The translations under genes and the position numbers were made by a program. From JAXHUK01 sp034189725 (GTDB taxonomy: Bacteria; Chloroflexota; Dehalococcoidia; SZUA-161), in the NCBI GenBank assembly GCA_034189725.1, contig JAXHUK010000010.1, positions 1 to 17,947 on the forward strand: DNA of 17,947 bases, in the 5' to 3' direction. The notes below the pieces were generated by a model. It saw nothing but the letters and a program-made list of their open reading frames with translations. It searched no databases and was not told the DNA's origin. Below, piece by piece: positions 1 through 7,745 of this stretch (within the stretch, counting starts at the first letter, position 1; every line of letters starts with the position of its first letter).

Positions 1-172
1 ATATGCCCTGCGGGGAGATATCAACTGGACACTGGCAGCAACAATAGCTTCCGCGAGCATCTTAGGGGCCATCATTGGGGCTAAATTAATGATGAGGATT
101 TCTGCGCACAGACTACGACAGATTTTCGGCATATACACCATAACTATCGCTCTACTGCTATTCTTCAGGTAG
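1..172 (+). CDS. TSUP (TauE/SafE) family permease, C-terminal fragment cut by window edge
   Basis: The reading frame is open from base 2 and stops with TAG at 170-172, giving about 56 C-terminal residues. They contain two hydrophobic membrane segments, one following a short RGDINW-type loop and one just before the stop. The pattern (Arg, short polar loop, Trp, hydrophobic helix with small residues, amphipathic turn, final helix) matches the end of the next gene, so both look like the second part of a TauE/SafE repeat. TSUP proteins move sulfite, sulfonates or other organic anions across the cytoplasmic membrane; the substrate here cannot be told. The gene ends 11 bases before the next start, which suggests that the two half-size proteins are made together. 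It may be a stand-alone half-size gene or the end of a full-length one; the start lies outside the window. Confidence 0.7.
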   Translation, partial: YALRGDINWTLAATIASASILGAIIGAKLMMRISAHRLRQIFGIYTITIALLLFFR

Positions 173-183
173 GTTACAACTAT

Positions 184-567
184 ATGTGGACCGCAACCGC
201 ACTGGCTTTAGGTTTCGTGGCTGGCACACTTGGTGGCATGCTGGGCATCGGTGGCAGCATAATCACAATACCAGGAATGATTCTTCTCCTGGGAATAGAG
301 CAACACGTTGCCCAAGGTGTTGCTCTTAGCGCCATGCTGGTTACAGCCCTGGTTGGAACCTCTATACATTTCCAGCAGAGAAATGTAGAATGGAACATAG
401 TAGTATGGATAGTACCCAGTGCAGTTGCATTCACGTTTATCGGATCCTGGGTGGCAGGGGTGATTCCCACAGAATGGCTGTCAAAAATATTCGCCACATT
501 TCTACTAATCATCGGGATTACGATGGTAGTGTTCAATCGAGGAGGCCACGGTGTCAACACTAGCTGA
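184..567 (+). CDS. Half-size TSUP (TauE/SafE) family membrane permease
   Basis: This encodes a 127-residue, very hydrophobic protein. Near the N-terminus it has the glycine-rich TauE/SafE signature (GGMLGIGGS followed by a Pro and a hydrophobic run, residues about 17-33). Predicted membrane segments lie at about 3-20, 24-40, 46-62 and 74-95, with a last one at about 100-118. Usual family members have about 250 residues with two such repeats, so this protein holds only one. An AGGTAGG sequence about 10 bases upstream of ATG 184 supports the start. The last 17 bases overlap the start of the uracil-DNA glycosylase gene, implying translational coupling. With the preceding gene it probably forms a two-subunit anion exporter; the substrate is unknown. 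The family call is firm; the pairing is inference. Confidence 0.8.
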   Translation: MWTATALALGFVAGTLGGMLGIGGSIITIPGMILLLGIEQHVAQGVALSAMLVTALVGTSIHFQQRNVEWNIVVWIVPSAVAFTFIGSWVAGVIPTEWLSKIFATFLLIIGITMVVFNRGGHGVNTS

Positions 568-1150
568 GCTATACCGTAATATTGCGGATTGTCAGGATTG
601 TAAGGAACTCGCCCAGACCAGAAACCACGTCGTTCCTGGAGCAGGGAATGAAGACGCAACAATAGTTTTCATCGGTGAAGCACCCGGCTTCAATGAGGAT
701 CAACAAGGGATCCCTTTTGTAGGCCAGGCTGGCCAATTCCTCGATCATCTTCTCAACTCCATCGGTCTCAAGCGTAGCGATGTCTACATCTGTAACGTGA
801 TCAAGTGTCGCCCGCCTGGAAATCGAGACCCTCTTCCCACAGAGATACTGAACTGTAAAAAATGGCTTGATCAACAACTTGAGCTAATCTCGCCAAAAAT
901 GATTGTCACCCTTGGCCGCTACTCGCTAGCCAAATTTTTCCCTGGTGAAACCATCGGTAAGGTACACGGGAAGGAGCGAAAGCACGGCGACGTGATCTAC
1001 TATCCCATGTATCATCCCGCCGCCGCCCTGCACCAGCAGAGCCTTCGTCAGATCATTGAAGCGGACATGCTCCGGATACCTTCTCTACTGGCTCAAACCA
1101 CAGCCGTTAAAGAAGAGGATGATAAACCACAACAGCTATCTCTATTTTAG
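551..1150 (+). CDS. Family 4 (thermophile-type, Fe-S) uracil-DNA glycosylase
   Basis: This encodes 199 residues and removes uracil from DNA as the first step of base excision repair. The active-site motif GEAPG lies at residues 42-46 and the HPAA motif at 155-158. Four cysteines at 14, 17, 86 and 102 have the C-x2-C and C-x15-C spacing expected of the family 4 4Fe-4S cluster. The GTG start at 551 is preceded by GAGGAGG (539-545) with 5 bases between. After the catalytic domain (ending near 180) comes a charged tail (EEDD) that finishes in QLSLF (195-199). This matches the bacterial beta-clamp-binding consensus QL[SD]LF and suggests that the enzyme docks on the sliding clamp. It lies between a TSUP gene (17-bp overlap) and ftsK. 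Family assignment is strong; clamp binding is inferred from the motif. Confidence 0.95.
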   Translation: MSTLAELYRNIADCQDCKELAQTRNHVVPGAGNEDATIVFIGEAPGFNEDQQGIPFVGQAGQFLDHLLNSIGLKRSDVYICNVIKCRPPGNRDPLPTEILNCKKWLDQQLELISPKMIVTLGRYSLAKFFPGETIGKVHGKERKHGDVIYYPMYHPAAALHQQSLRQIIEADMLRIPSLLAQTTAVKEEDDKPQQLSLF

Positions 1151-1203
1151 GAAAGGTCAGCCTCTCCGCATACTCTGCGGTGAGTCGATCCCAGGAAGAG
1201 ATC

Positions 1204-3546
1204 ATGGCAAAAGCAAACACGAAAACCCGTAGCGTCAACTCAAACACATCGCGAAACATCCTCGCTTTCCCACAAATAGTGCTGAGGATCGCCGTCCTCG
1301 TCATACTGGCAGTAGCGATAGCAGTACTCGTATTCTTCCGTACTCCTTTAGTCAACATACTATTCGAAACTGTAGGTTTCGGATTTATTCTAATACTTAT
1401 CTGGATTGGAGCCATCGCCTTCATCATATGGAAGCGGAAATGGCGCAGCATCCTCACATCGTGGAATATTTATCTGGGTGCTATCCCGGTTACCATAGCA
1501 ATTTGGGGTATACTCGCTCTAATCAAGCCCGCTAACCTGACGATAGGTGACATCGAATTCGCCACCGTGAGCCTCGGTGGTACTACAGGGATGTATCTTA
1601 TCGGAAACCAGGGAGTGGGCCTGCATCCTATCCCGCGGCTCGCTCTCCTCATAACAGTGAGCGTTTTACTTTTCCTCCCTAATATCGGCCATGAATTCCT
1701 CAAGCTTCTGGGGCAATCAGCAAAAGCAACCTGGCTGGCAATGCTGACATGTGTCAAAAGAGCATTCGCCAGAGCGGGACAGGCAGTACTACGGCTCTAT
1801 CACACATACCCCCCGCATCGACTGCTGGCAATGCCATTCATTGCCCTCATTCGAACAGTACGCCAACCCCACGCCTCTCAACCTGAGATAACATCAGCAC
1901 CCACTGCTAGTAATGACACCGTCATACCTGAAGTAGAGAGCATCCCGACGTTACCCGAACAAAAGCCCATCGCCACCGAAGAAAAACAAAAGTCGCCGCC
2001 AACACCCGTACCGCTACCACGTGAGCATGATACCGCCGAAACAGCTCAACTGCCTCCCATTACTCTACTCGACAGTGTCGCAGAGGCTGGGTTCACCGAG
2101 GTAGATAACGAACGTCGAGCAAGGCTGATCGAGGAATCTCTTGCCAGTTACGGCGTTGAAGCTAGGGTGGCACAGATTAATCCGGGGCCGTCTGTTACCC
2201 AATTTGGTATTGAGCCAGGATGGGATCGGAAATACAAGCGAGTCGCCGAACGAGACGCACAGGGGAAAATTAAGCTGGACAAGGATGGCAATCCCGTAGA
2301 GAGATTGGAAGAGGTTTCGAAAACAAGGGTAAAAGTAGAACGAATAACCGCCCTGGCTAATAACCTCGCCCTCGCCCTTGCCTCTCCTAACATTAGAATC
2401 GAAGCGCCCGTTCCCGGAAAATCACTGGTGGGAATCGAGGTTCCCAACTCTACCACCGCTCTCGTGCCACTCGCCAGCGTGATCGAGAGTCCGACATTCA
2501 AAAAGGCACGATCGAAATCAAAGCTTACCCTGGCACTGGGTCAAGGTGCTGCAGGCGAGCCAGTTTCCGCTGACCTTGCTAAAATGCCTCACCTGCTCAT
2601 CGCGGGCGCTACAGGAAGCGGCAAAACCGTGTGCATAAACTCCATAGTCACCTGCTTACTCATGAACAACCTGCCACAGGATGTACGCCTGCTTCTCATC
2701 GATCCCAAGCGCGTAGAGCTCGTAAGCTTCGATGGTGTGCCCCACCTCATATCGTCCGTAATTGTCGAAGTGCCCAAAGCAATCGATGCCCTGCGTCGCA
2801 CCACACAGGAGATGGACAACCGCTACAAGAAATTCTCGACTGTAGGAGTACGTAACATCGATGGCTATAACCGCAGCCCCCTGATAACCGAGCCTATGCC
2901 TTATATGGTTGTTATTATCGATGAACTGGCTGACCTCATGATGACTGCAGCCGAGGTCGTAGAGCCATCTATTTGCCGTCTGGCTCAACTGGCACGAGCT
3001 ACCGGCATCCATCTCATCATTGCTACCCAGCGGCCCTCAGTGGATGTAGTCACGGGGCTTATAAAGGCTAATTTCCCCACAAGGATCGCCTTTGCCATGG
3101 CTTCCCTTATGGACTCTCGCACTATCCTCGACACCGGTGGAGCAGAAAAGCTGCTGGGGCGAGGTGATATGCTCTATCTTCCCCCGGAGATCTCCAAACC
3201 CAAACGACTGCGAGGGTGTTTCGTATCAGACGACGAGATAAGTAAAGTAGTCAACTTCTGGTTGAAGCAGCGAGATACTCGTCCTTCATACCAGGAAGAT
3301 GCCGCAGCCCAAGAGTTTGCATCTCTTGTGATCGAAGAGATAAAGGACGAGGATCCCATGTTAGTAGCAGCGAGAAGGTTAGCTAAAGACACTCGTATTT
3401 CCACGTCACTTATTCAGCGTCGTCTGCATATAGGTTATCCCCGCGCTGCAAGAATCATGGATGCTCTGGAGAACGAGGGAATTGTAAACCGCAGTGAACG
3501 AGGTAGTCTCGCAGAGGCTGTCGAGGCAGATGAGGAGAACTTATAA
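1204..3546 (+). CDS. ftsK: FtsK/SpoIIIE-family DNA translocase
   Basis: With the ATG at 1204 the product has 780 residues. Upstream GTG 1180 has no ribosome binding site, whereas AGGAAG sits just before 1204. The N-terminus has four hydrophobic helices (about 24-45, 52-72, 84-102, 139-157) that anchor the protein at the septum. A Pro/Glu/Thr-rich linker follows to about residue 280, short compared with E. coli FtsK. The motor domain carries Walker A GATGSGKT at 468-475 and Walker B ending in D573-E574. The C-terminal gamma winged helix (about 710-770, with RLHIGYPRAARIMDALENEG-like residues) is the part that reads polar DNA sequences in FtsK. The protein pumps chromosome DNA through the division septum and assists terminus resolution. 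The stop overlaps the accDA start by one base (TAATG), so translation is coupled. All domains appear intact. Confidence 0.96.
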   Translation: MAKANTKTRSVNSNTSRNILAFPQIVLRIAVLVILAVAIAVLVFFRTPLVNILFETVGFGFILILIWIGAIAFIIWKRKWRSILTSWNIYLGAIPVTIAIWGILALIKPANLTIGDIEFATVSLGGTTGMYLIGNQGVGLHPIPRLALLITVSVLLFLPNIGHEFLKLLGQSAKATWLAMLTCVKRAFARAGQAVLRLYHTYPPHRLLAMPFIALIRTVRQPHASQPEITSAPTASNDTVIPEVESIPTLPEQKPIATEEKQKSPPTPVPLPREHDTAETAQLPPITLLDSVAEAGFTEVDNERRARLIEESLASYGVEARVAQINPGPSVTQFGIEPGWDRKYKRVAERDAQGKIKLDKDGNPVERLEEVSKTRVKVERITALANNLALALASPNIRIEAPVPGKSLVGIEVPNSTTALVPLASVIESPTFKKARSKSKLTLALGQGAAGEPVSADLAKMPHLLIAGATGSGKTVCINSIVTCLLMNNLPQDVRLLLIDPKRVELVSFDGVPHLISSVIVEVPKAIDALRRTTQEMDNRYKKFSTVGVRNIDGYNRSPLITEPMPYMVVIIDELADLMMTAAEVVEPSICRLAQLARATGIHLIIATQRPSVDVVTGLIKANFPTRIAFAMASLMDSRTILDTGGAEKLLGRGDMLYLPPEISKPKRLRGCFVSDDEISKVVNFWLKQRDTRPSYQEDAAAQEFASLVIEEIKDEDPMLVAARRLAKDTRISTSLIQRRLHIGYPRAARIMDALENEGIVNRSERGSLAEAVEADEENL

Positions 3547-5339
3547 TGAACAATGAAAACGACTTCCCCACACTGCCTGTACAGCAGAATGAGGCTGAGG
3601 GGCAACAGGATACAGAAGCAGAGCATTGCCTTTTCTGTGGTGCTAACCTGTCCCAATCGGAACTGTTCCGACGCTTCCGCGTATGCCCTGAATGCCGCTT
3701 CCATCATTCCCTCTCTGCACGACAGCGAATAGCACTATTGGCTGACCCTGGAAGCTTTAGAGAAGTCAATCGATTTCTACTCCCCACTGACCCTCTCTCC
3801 TTTTCAGAGAGAAGGGCCTATAGGGAAGGCATCCAGGAAGCACAAAGCAGAACAGGCCTAACCGAGGCAGCAGTTACAGGAATCTGCACGATTGGCGGTA
3901 ACCCCACAGTCATCGCAGTGCTCGATTTCGCCTTCATGGGGGGAAACATGGGGGGTGTCGTCGGCGAAAAGATAGCTCAGGCATTCGAGTCTGCGGTGGC
4001 AAGACATATCCCCATAATCACTATAGTCTCGAGCGGCGGAGTTAGAATGCAAGAGGGTGTTCTCTCCCTCATGCAGATGGCCAAGACCGCGGCCACTGCC
4101 AAGCGCCTGCATACTCATCGACTCCCCTATATCTCCGTTTTAACTAATCCTACCAGCGGTGAAGTGTATGCAAGCTTCGCCAACCTTGGGGACATGATCC
4201 TTGCTGAACCTCAGGCATTGCTCGGTTTCGCTCCGCTACGAGTGGTAGAGCAAGCATCGGGAAAACACCTCTCTGAGAGCAGCCACACAGCTGAGGATCA
4301 CTTGAAACATGGGATGATCGACCAGATTGTTGACCGCACACGTCTGCGTCAGGTACTCTCTATTCTCCTCGATTTGCTCAGCTCTCCCTATCGTTTGACA
4401 TTGACGAAGAAAGGCAAACCATACCCTATGCCCGACCATGTAGAGGAACCTGCCTGGCAAACAGTGCAATTGGCACGCCACCAAATGCGACCTACGGCAC
4501 TTGACTATATCGTTCGGATCACAACATCATTCATTGAACTCCATGGTGATCGCCATTTCGGCGACGACAAGGCAGTGGTATGTGGTATAGCAGAATTCAG
4601 TGGAATAGCCGCTATCATAATCGGTCAGGAGCGAAGCCACAACGAGGGTCGGTGCTATCCTGAGGGTCTTCGCAAAGCACAGAGGGCAATGAGAATGGCA
4701 GCTATTTTTGGATTACCGGTGATAACACTGATTGACACACCAGGGGCTCATCCAGGAATCGATGCCGAAGAGCGAGGAATCGGGCAGGCTATCGCAAGCA
4801 CTCTGGCCTTGATGTCCGACCTGCCAACACCAATGATATCGGTCATCATCGGAGAAGGGGGAAGTGAAGGAGCCCTCGCCCTGGGAGTTACCGACCGAAT
4901 CCTGATGTTGGAACATGCAATATATTCTGCAATCTCACCAGAGCAAGCGGCAGGCATTATTTACCGAGATGCACGTAAAGCCGAGGAAATGGCATCAGCT
5001 CTAAAGCTCACCGCGCTCGACTGTAAAGACCTGGGCGTCATCGATATAGTAGTCCCTGAACCGGAGGTTGGCGCCCATACCGACCATGATGAAGCTGCTC
5101 GCCTCCTGAAGAACGTGCTTCTCCGCCAGCTTCTCGAACTCCAGCAAGTCCCCCGATCCAAGCTGGTTAAAGAACGCTATAAAAAGTATCGCCGTATAGG
5201 AGAATATAGCTCCTATTTCCGGGCTGCGTTCTCTAAAGATATTTCCGATATGCAGGATCTGCTGCAACGCAGCGTATCCAGATTGAGACATCATCTGCCA
5301 GCAGGTGACAGAGCAAAAAATACGACAGAAGGCGATTGA
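3546..5339 (+). CDS. accDA: Fused acetyl-CoA carboxylase carboxyltransferase, beta (AccD) and alpha (AccA) in one chain
   Basis: This 597-residue protein transfers carboxyl from carboxybiotin to acetyl-CoA to make malonyl-CoA for fatty-acid synthesis. The AccD part (about 25-290) starts with a four-cysteine zinc finger (C28, C31, C47, C50) and has SSGGVRMQEG at 162-171. The AccA part (about 303-530) has the ELHGDR motif at 331-336 and DTPGAHPG at 397-404. A lysine/arginine-rich tail of about 60 residues extends to the end. Order and length fit the single-chain enzymes of Actinobacteria and Chloroflexota. GAGGAG upstream, inside ftsK, supports the ATG at 3546. Two usually paired glycine motifs are altered: S-G-E-V at 204-207 in the beta half and G-S-E-G-A at 439-443 in the alpha half. 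Biotin carboxylase and BCCP genes are not in the window. Confidence 0.95.
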   Translation: MNNENDFPTLPVQQNEAEGQQDTEAEHCLFCGANLSQSELFRRFRVCPECRFHHSLSARQRIALLADPGSFREVNRFLLPTDPLSFSERRAYREGIQEAQSRTGLTEAAVTGICTIGGNPTVIAVLDFAFMGGNMGGVVGEKIAQAFESAVARHIPIITIVSSGGVRMQEGVLSLMQMAKTAATAKRLHTHRLPYISVLTNPTSGEVYASFANLGDMILAEPQALLGFAPLRVVEQASGKHLSESSHTAEDHLKHGMIDQIVDRTRLRQVLSILLDLLSSPYRLTLTKKGKPYPMPDHVEEPAWQTVQLARHQMRPTALDYIVRITTSFIELHGDRHFGDDKAVVCGIAEFSGIAAIIIGQERSHNEGRCYPEGLRKAQRAMRMAAIFGLPVITLIDTPGAHPGIDAEERGIGQAIASTLALMSDLPTPMISVIIGEGGSEGALALGVTDRILMLEHAIYSAISPEQAAGIIYRDARKAEEMASALKLTALDCKDLGVIDIVVPEPEVGAHTDHDEAARLLKNVLLRQLLELQQVPRSKLVKERYKKYRRIGEYSSYFRAAFSKDISDMQDLLQRSVSRLRHHLPAGDRAKNTTEGD

Positions 5340-5363
5340 GTACTGTGATTTCTGTCGGTACTC

Positions 5364-5386
5364 CAACCGGGCAAACCTGGTTGTTT
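5364..5386 (+). terminator. Possible intrinsic terminator after accDA
   Basis: An 8-bp stem, CAACCGGG (5364-5371) with CCTGGTTG (5376-5383), including one G-U pair, closes a CAAA loop about 25 bases after the accDA stop. Only a short TTT follows, so termination may be weak. It is placed where the ftsK-accDA transcript should end. Confidence 0.45.
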
Positions 5387-5411
5387 GTGCAGCTAATCAG
5401 TAGCGGCAACC

Positions 5412-5435
5412 TTGACAAACGTGGTACAATATAAT
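5412..5435 (+). promoter_or_regulatory. Promoter-like site with TTGACA and TATAAT at unusually short spacing
   Basis: A perfect TTGACA (5412-5417) is followed by TATAAT (5430-5435) after only 12 bases, shorter than the usual 16-18. Overlapping it is an extended -10 form, TGGTACAAT (5422-5430), which could work without a -35 element. The site lies after the accDA terminator-like hairpin and upstream of a small ORF and yihY, so it is the best candidate promoter for either. The short spacing keeps confidence moderate. Confidence 0.4.
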
Positions 5436-5468
5436 CAGTCCGTAATTGAACTAATCAGGAAACTGTTA

Positions 5469-5555
5469 ATGGCGGACTTTTTGTTACTTCGAATTGATCG
5501 CTCGTCTAAACAAACAGTCCATAAGTCCATGTGTTACATCAAGTCTAAGCAATAA
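5469..5555 (+). CDS. Putative small ORF, 28 codons, function unknown
   Basis: ATG 5469 opens a 28-codon frame that begins MADFLLLRID, is rich in Lys/Ser further on, and stops with TAA at 5553-5555. AGGA (5457-5460) lies 8 bases before the ATG, a good ribosome binding position. A promoter-like site lies about 35 bases upstream, and a 9-bp-stem terminator-like hairpin begins 7 bases after the stop. The unit therefore has promoter, binding site, frame and terminator in the right order within about 180 bases. I do not recognise the peptide. The same unit could instead be a non-coding small RNA of about 145 bases, or the yihY leader with a chance frame. Nothing in its composition proves that it is translated. 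Confidence 0.35.
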   Translation: MADFLLLRIDRSSKQTVHKSMCYIKSKQ

Positions 5556-5562
5556 ACACAAC

Positions 5563-5586
5563 AAAGCAGGGCATAAACCCTGCTTT
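5563..5586 (+). terminator. Terminator-like hairpin before yihY
   Basis: A perfect 9-bp stem, AAAGCAGGG (5563-5571) with CCCTGCTTT (5578-5586), closes a CATAAA loop. The A-rich left foot and CTTTAAT right foot resemble a short intrinsic terminator that could work in both directions. It ends 41 bases before the yihY start, so it could stop the small upstream transcript or attenuate entry into yihY. The U-run is short, so efficiency is uncertain. Confidence 0.5.
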
Positions 5587-5627
5587 AATCATGCAATGCC
5601 AGCGACAGCAGAAGCAGTGAAAAAGTA

Positions 5628-6611
5628 ATGACAAGGCAAAGACTACTATCAGCGGGAGATGTGCTAAAAGGGGCGATTAACGAGTTCTTTGCTGATAATT
5701 GCCCTCATCTGGCGGCAGCAATATCATACTACATATTACTCTGCCTCTTTCCCATAGTCCTTGCGGCAATTTCAGTCTTTGGCTTCGTTATCCGAGAACC
5801 TGACGTGGGAGCCAGAGTAGTTGAGGCAGTTACCAATTTCCTACCTGTATCAGGCGGATTCGTTGAGCGGACAATCCTCTCTGTTTCCAAAAATTGGAGT
5901 ACGGCTGGAATTGTCGCTACGGTGGGACTTATCTGGGCTGGAATGGCCGTGTTCAACGCACTCAGAAAATCGCTGAACACCGCATGGGGTGTGAGGAAAC
6001 CACGCCCCTTCCTCGTGGAAAGATTGATGGAATTGTTGATGATGCTGGGATTTGGCGCCCTCATGATCCTGTCCGTCGGTCTGACAACTGTATTTAAAGT
6101 TATCCGTGAAGCAAACCTCCCTATATTTGGAGACAGATTTACAGATGGCAGCCTCCCGTGGCAATTTGCAGTCATGGCAATCTCCGTTTTCGTCTCGTTC
6201 CTGGCATTCTTTTTCCTTTACAAACTGGTGCCCAACATTAAAGTGTACTGGAAACATGCTGCTATCGCAGCTTTGGTCGCGGCAATTGCCTTCGAGGTAG
6301 TTAAGAATTTCTTCGCCTGGTTCGTAGCAAACTTCGCCAATTATGATATTATCTATGGTTCTCTGGGCACTGTCATAGCACTGATGATCTGGGCATACGT
6401 CTCTGCAGTAGTCCTGTTATTCTGCGCCAAGATCACATCAGTGTACCCCAAGATAAAAACTGCCCTGGTTGCAGATATCCCGATCGAACAAAGCGCCCCA
6501 GAAAAACAACGTAGCCCGGCTCCATCACCATCGCGCATCATTACGAATATGTCATCCCTAACCTCAGACAGCGTAGGCGCTCTTCGCCGCCTGATGCTAG
6601 GGAAGGGCTAA
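5628..6611 (+). CDS. YihY/BrkB-family inner membrane protein
   Basis: This encodes a 327-residue integral membrane protein with six predicted helices: about 33-56, 92-113, 134-157, 179-202, 208-234 and 242-268. Family signs include the HLAAAISYY region (27-35) before the first helix, the AWGVRKPRPF stretch after the second, and the IYGSLGTVIALMIW segment (242-255). YihY/BrkB proteins were once called RNase BN, but that name belongs to another gene; their role is still uncertain, with transport or envelope functions proposed. A hydrophilic tail (about 280-327) is rich in Pro and Ser. The ATG at 5628 follows directly after in-frame TAA, so no longer start exists, although the ribosome binding site is weak. 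The HtrA-like gene begins 26 bases downstream, suggesting co-transcription. Family call strong, function unknown. Confidence 0.9.
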   Translation: MTRQRLLSAGDVLKGAINEFFADNCPHLAAAISYYILLCLFPIVLAAISVFGFVIREPDVGARVVEAVTNFLPVSGGFVERTILSVSKNWSTAGIVATVGLIWAGMAVFNALRKSLNTAWGVRKPRPFLVERLMELLMMLGFGALMILSVGLTTVFKVIREANLPIFGDRFTDGSLPWQFAVMAISVFVSFLAFFFLYKLVPNIKVYWKHAAIAALVAAIAFEVVKNFFAWFVANFANYDIIYGSLGTVIALMIWAYVSAVVLLFCAKITSVYPKIKTALVADIPIEQSAPEKQRSPAPSPSRIITNMSSLTSDSVGALRRLMLGKG

Positions 6612-6637
6612 TCCCGTTCAGGAAAGTGATCCCTGAG

Positions 6638-7726
6638 ATGTCCAATATCAAAATCGCCATTATAGCTACATTGCTTTCACTGCTGCTGATCAGCGCATGT
6701 AGTATCGAACCCCAGGAACCTACACCAACCGTCACCCCGACGTCCACACCAACCTCAACTCAGACTCCCGACTACTCATCAGCGCTACCATCCATCGCCG
6801 ATGTCGTGGAAAAGGTCTTACCATCGGTAGTATACATCTCTGTTGAGTACGATGATCCCTCGATATTGTTCCACCCCACACTCACAAAAACCGGTTCAGG
6901 AGTGATCTTAAGCCCGGATGGCTACATACTGACCAACAACCACGTTGTTGAATACGCTCTCCATGTCGAGGTGCTCCTCCCTGAGGAGTACACCACGTAT
7001 GAAGCTGAGATAATAGGAACCGACCCCCTTAGCGACCTTGCCGTGATCAAGATAGAGGGACATAATTTACCCACCGCCAGTTTTGCTGATACCTCTAAAC
7101 TGCGCATCGGCGACTGGGTAATTGCTATCGGTAATGCTTTAGGCCTCGAAGGCGGCCCTTCGGTAACCCTCGGTATTGTCAGCAACCTCGAGCGTTCATT
7201 TCCCAGAGGAGCGGTGGGGGAAAGCACGTTTTACGATGTCATTCAAACCGACGCCGATATCAATAGAGGAAATAGCGGCGGTCCCCTGGTTAACCTGGAA
7301 GGCGACGTGGTGGGAATCAATACCTTCGTTCTCTCCTCGGAGGTCGAAACCGCAGGTTTTGCCGTAAATACCAGCACCGCCAGACTTGTCTATGAGGACC
7401 TTATGGAATTCGGAAAGGTTGTAAGACCCTTTCTTGGGGCTACGTTGCAGACCGTCACACCGGCATTAGCTACCGAACTCAGCCTTTCCAAAAACAGAGG
7501 CGTCTTAGTATGGTTTCTCGTTCCCGATGGCCCCTCGGATCAAGCAGGGCTTGAGGTTAATGATATAATTACTCGTTTCCATGATCAAGAAGTCGACGAA
7601 GCATCCCAATTAATAAAGCTATTGTGGCAACATGATGCTGGCGACAGCGTAAAACTGACCTTCTGGAGAGATAATCTCCAGAAAGAGGCTTGGGTCACCC
7701 TATCAGAGCGACCAGACGAGCCGTAG
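6638..7726 (+). CDS. HtrA/DegP-like trypsin-family serine protease, lipoprotein with PDZ domain
   Basis: From ATG 6638 the product has 362 residues. GTG 6626 is possible, but its ribosome binding site would be too close, whereas GGAAAG lies 11 bases before 6638. A signal peptide ends in ISAC with the lipid-accepting Cys at 21. A Thr/Pro-rich spacer (about 28-44) follows, typical of surface-anchored proteins. The protease domain has the catalytic triad H102 (NNHVV), D133 (PLSDLAV) and S213 (GNSGGP). A single PDZ domain occupies about 262-355. HtrA proteases degrade or refold damaged exported proteins; here the enzyme would be tethered outside the cytoplasmic membrane. It follows yihY by 26 bases, and the convergent ileS ends 19 bases downstream. 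All catalytic residues are present, so it should be active. Confidence 0.93.
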   Translation: MSNIKIAIIATLLSLLLISACSIEPQEPTPTVTPTSTPTSTQTPDYSSALPSIADVVEKVLPSVVYISVEYDDPSILFHPTLTKTGSGVILSPDGYILTNNHVVEYALHVEVLLPEEYTTYEAEIIGTDPLSDLAVIKIEGHNLPTASFADTSKLRIGDWVIAIGNALGLEGGPSVTLGIVSNLERSFPRGAVGESTFYDVIQTDADINRGNSGGPLVNLEGDVVGINTFVLSSEVETAGFAVNTSTARLVYEDLMEFGKVVRPFLGATLQTVTPALATELSLSKNRGVLVWFLVPDGPSDQAGLEVNDIITRFHDQEVDEASQLIKLLWQHDAGDSVKLTFWRDNLQKEAWVTLSERPDEP

Positions 7727-7743
7727 GATTTCGCCCCGTCTGG
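7712..7743. terminator. Possible two-way terminator between convergent htrA-like gene and ileS
   Basis: CCAGACG (7712-7718) and CGTCTGG (7737-7743) form a perfect 7-bp stem with an 18-base loop that spans the protease stop codon, in a 19-base convergent gap. The loop is long and T-runs are poor on both sides, so this is only a plausible structure. Confidence 0.3.
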
Positions 7744-7745
7744 CT

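Noticed and set aside
1168..1182. CCGCA-TACTC-TGCGG hairpin between the glycosylase gene and ftsK
   Set aside because: A 5-bp stem with no T-run; too weak to call a terminator, and the genes are likely co-transcribed.
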